Positions 39,251-40,311 of a stretch of 40,311 nt of DNA are shown piece by piece. Position 1 is the stretch's first letter. Each line of letters begins with the position of its first letter. Under the pieces are notes generated by a model. The model was not told where the DNA came from and did not search any database. It saw nothing but the letters and a program-made list of their open reading frames with translations. The stretch is from Porticoccaceae bacterium. GTDB lineage: Bacteria > Pseudomonadota > Gammaproteobacteria > Pseudomonadales > Porticoccaceae. Both the position numbers and the translations under genes were made by a program. Where the stretch lies: contig JAGPUQ010000006.1 of the NCBI GenBank assembly GCA_018069525.1, positions 1 through 40,311 of the forward strand, read 5' to 3'.

Positions 39251-39550
39251 ATGAGCGCGCTCACAAAAGCCGACATAGCTGAAATGTTATATGAAGAACT
39301 TGGCCTCAATAAGCGTGAGGCCAAAGAGATTGTAGAATCTTTTTTTGAGGAAATTCGTTCAGCACTCGAAGCCAATCAGCAGGTTAAGTTGTCCAGTTTT
39401 GGCAATTTTGATTTGCGCGATAAATGCTCTCGACCAGGCCGTAATCCCAAAACCGGTGAAGAAATCCCGATCACTGCACGTCGTGTAGTGACGTTTAAAC
39501 CCGGTCAAAAATTAAAAGCAAAGGTAGAAAGTTATGTTGGAACCGAGTAA
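39251..39550 (+). CDS. ihfA: Integration host factor alpha subunit
   Basis: The 99-residue DNA-bending protein has the HU/IHF fold: [41 protein letters not shown] with the beta-arm proline, and a C-terminal [16 protein letters not shown]. It pairs with IHF-beta to bend DNA by about 160 degrees in recombination and transcription control. The position after pheT is as in E. coli. Its end overlaps the MerR-type gene by 17 bases. Confidence 0.96.
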   Translation: MSALTKADIAEMLYEELGLNKREAKEIVESFFEEIRSALEANQQVKLSSFGNFDLRDKCSRPGRNPKTGEEIPITARRVVTFKPGQKLKAKVESYVGTE

Positions 39551-39890
39551 CAACGATCAACTACCTACGATTCCCGGTAAGCGTTATTTTACTATCGGTG
39601 AAGTCAGCGAACTGTGTGACGTAAAACCCCACGTATTGCGTTACTGGGAGCAGGAATTCCCCATGCTAAGCCCGGTTAAGCGCCGTGGTAATCGTCGCTA
39701 CTATCAGCGTCAGGACGTACTGCTTATTCGTCAGATACGCTCTCTGCTCTACGATCAGGGCTTTACCATTGGCGGTGCCCGTCAGCGTCTCGGTGGTGAT
39801 ACGGTTAAAGAAGAAGCCACCCAAATTCGCCAAATTATCGAGCAGACTATTACCGAACTGGAAGACGTGCTTTCCGTACTTAAAGTCTGA
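39534..39890 (+). CDS. MerR-family transcriptional regulator
   Basis: The 118-residue protein has a MerR winged helix-turn-helix near the N terminus ([46 protein letters not shown]). A short C-terminal coiled coil ([18 protein letters not shown]) is the dimerisation helix. No Cys or effector domain follows, so it is unlikely to sense a metal. It overlaps ihfA by 17 bases and is translated with it. A MerR-like gene after ihfA is widespread in Gammaproteobacteria; its target is unknown. Confidence 0.93.
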   Translation: MLEPSNNDQLPTIPGKRYFTIGEVSELCDVKPHVLRYWEQEFPMLSPVKRRGNRRYYQRQDVLLIRQIRSLLYDQGFTIGGARQRLGGDTVKEEATQIRQIIEQTITELEDVLSVLKV

Positions 39891-40012
39891 GGTTAGGCTC
39901 GGTAGGGCAACTCAATAAGGCTACTTAACAAGACAGCCCAATAAAACAGACTCCACATCAAGTGCTCAGTCTATTCCAACCCATTATTTATGCGTACAAA
40001 ACTCAATGCCTC

Positions 40013-40040
40013 TTGCTTTGCCAGCGGCATTGCGTATCAT
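40013..40040 (+). promoter_or_regulatory. Sigma-70 promoter for tRNA-Pro
   Basis: TTGCTT (40013-40018) and TATCAT (40035-40040) are separated by 16 bases. A GC-rich discriminator (GTGCGCC) follows, typical of stringently controlled stable-RNA promoters. The predicted start is near 40047, about 27 bases before the tRNA. Confidence 0.75.
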
Positions 40041-40073
40041 GTGCGCCTCCTCGAAGAGAGCTTTTGTAAGTAT

Positions 40074-40150
40074 CGGAGCGTAGCGCAGCTTGGTAGCGCA
40101 CCACACTGGGGGTGTGGTGGTCGTCGGTTCAAATCCGGCCGCTCCGACCA
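40074..40150 (+). tRNA. tRNA-Pro(GGG)
   Basis: The acceptor stem CGGAGCG pairs with CGCTCCG and the D-arm is GCGC/GCGC. The anticodon stem CCACA/TGTGG has loop CTGGGGG with anticodon GGG at 40108-40110. The T-loop is TTCAAAT, with discriminator A and encoded CCA. It reads CCC and CCU proline codons. Confidence 0.97.
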
Positions 40151-40180
40151 AAATATTTTATAAAATGATTAGTTAAAAAA

Positions 40181-40204
40181 GCCCGCTTAAAAGCGGGTTT
40201 TTTT
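40181..40204 (+). terminator. Intrinsic terminator after tRNA-Pro
   Basis: CCCGC (40182-40186) pairs with GCGGG (40193-40197) around a six-base loop, flanked by A-rich sequence and followed by seven T (40198-40204). It ends the tRNA-Pro transcript. The remaining 107 bases to the window end show no supportable feature. Confidence 0.9.
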
Positions 40205-40311
40205 GTGTCTTAGATTTTTAAGTCCATTTGCCCTGTTAGGAGTCACACCTTTATTCGCTTTCGCTCCTTATGTTTCAAACATCAGAGCTCTTTCCAAAAC
40301 CGTGCATAGGC

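Overview
This window reads as an ordinary gammaproteobacterial chromosome of about 50% G+C. The closest fit is a marine member of the Cellvibrionales / Spongiibacteraceae type, but that placement is inference from gene content and synteny. Evidence for a gammaproteobacterium is the order thrS-infC-rpmI-rplT-pheS-pheT-ihfA, the order nadK-rhomboid-yeaC-DUF2797-pepN (which I recall from Pseudomonas), a second EF-G of the proteobacterial FusA2 type, and tRNA genes with encoded CCA ends. I see no insertion sequences, prophage genes or CRISPR arrays.

Layout. 1-513 is the 3' end of an M18 aminopeptidase gene. 538-6336 (minus strand) is a tightly packed RND efflux operon: adaptor lipoprotein, permease, TolC-type channel. 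6527-8522 (minus) carries a quinone-oxidoreductase-like enzyme and two small envelope proteins of unknown function. 8639-15194 (plus) is metabolic: an APH-fold kinase, a SulP transporter, a tandem-domain universal stress protein, then a likely catabolic operon of an HSD10-like dehydrogenase, an isopropylmalate-dehydrogenase-like enzyme and a TauD-type dioxygenase. 15320-21134 (plus) is the nadK-to-pepN housekeeping run. It converges on the EF-G paralog (21221-23308, minus) through a shared bidirectional terminator.

23542-30152 is the least explained part. It holds a small helical protein, two adjacent paralogous APH-fold kinases, a helical protein of unknown function, two distant paralogs of a beta-rich family with a DHS[WI]G motif, and a CX5R tyrosine-type phosphatase read divergently. 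Kinases, a phosphatase and lipocalin-like proteins around one divergent promoter region suggest a small-molecule pathway or a phospho-switch. This is my best candidate for an undescribed system. 30230-31663 is an AT-richer orphan gene next to inverted repeats and tRNA-Val(GAC).

31879-40204 is the translation and nucleoid block: tRNA-Val, thrS, infC (with an AUU start), rpmI, rplT, a strong terminator, pheS, pheT, ihfA, a MerR-type regulator, and tRNA-Pro(GGG) with its own promoter and terminator. 40205-40311 holds nothing I can support. A feature running through the whole window is short imperfect tandem duplications placed just 3' of genes (near 500, 11400, 12343, 31957, 35106 and 36766).
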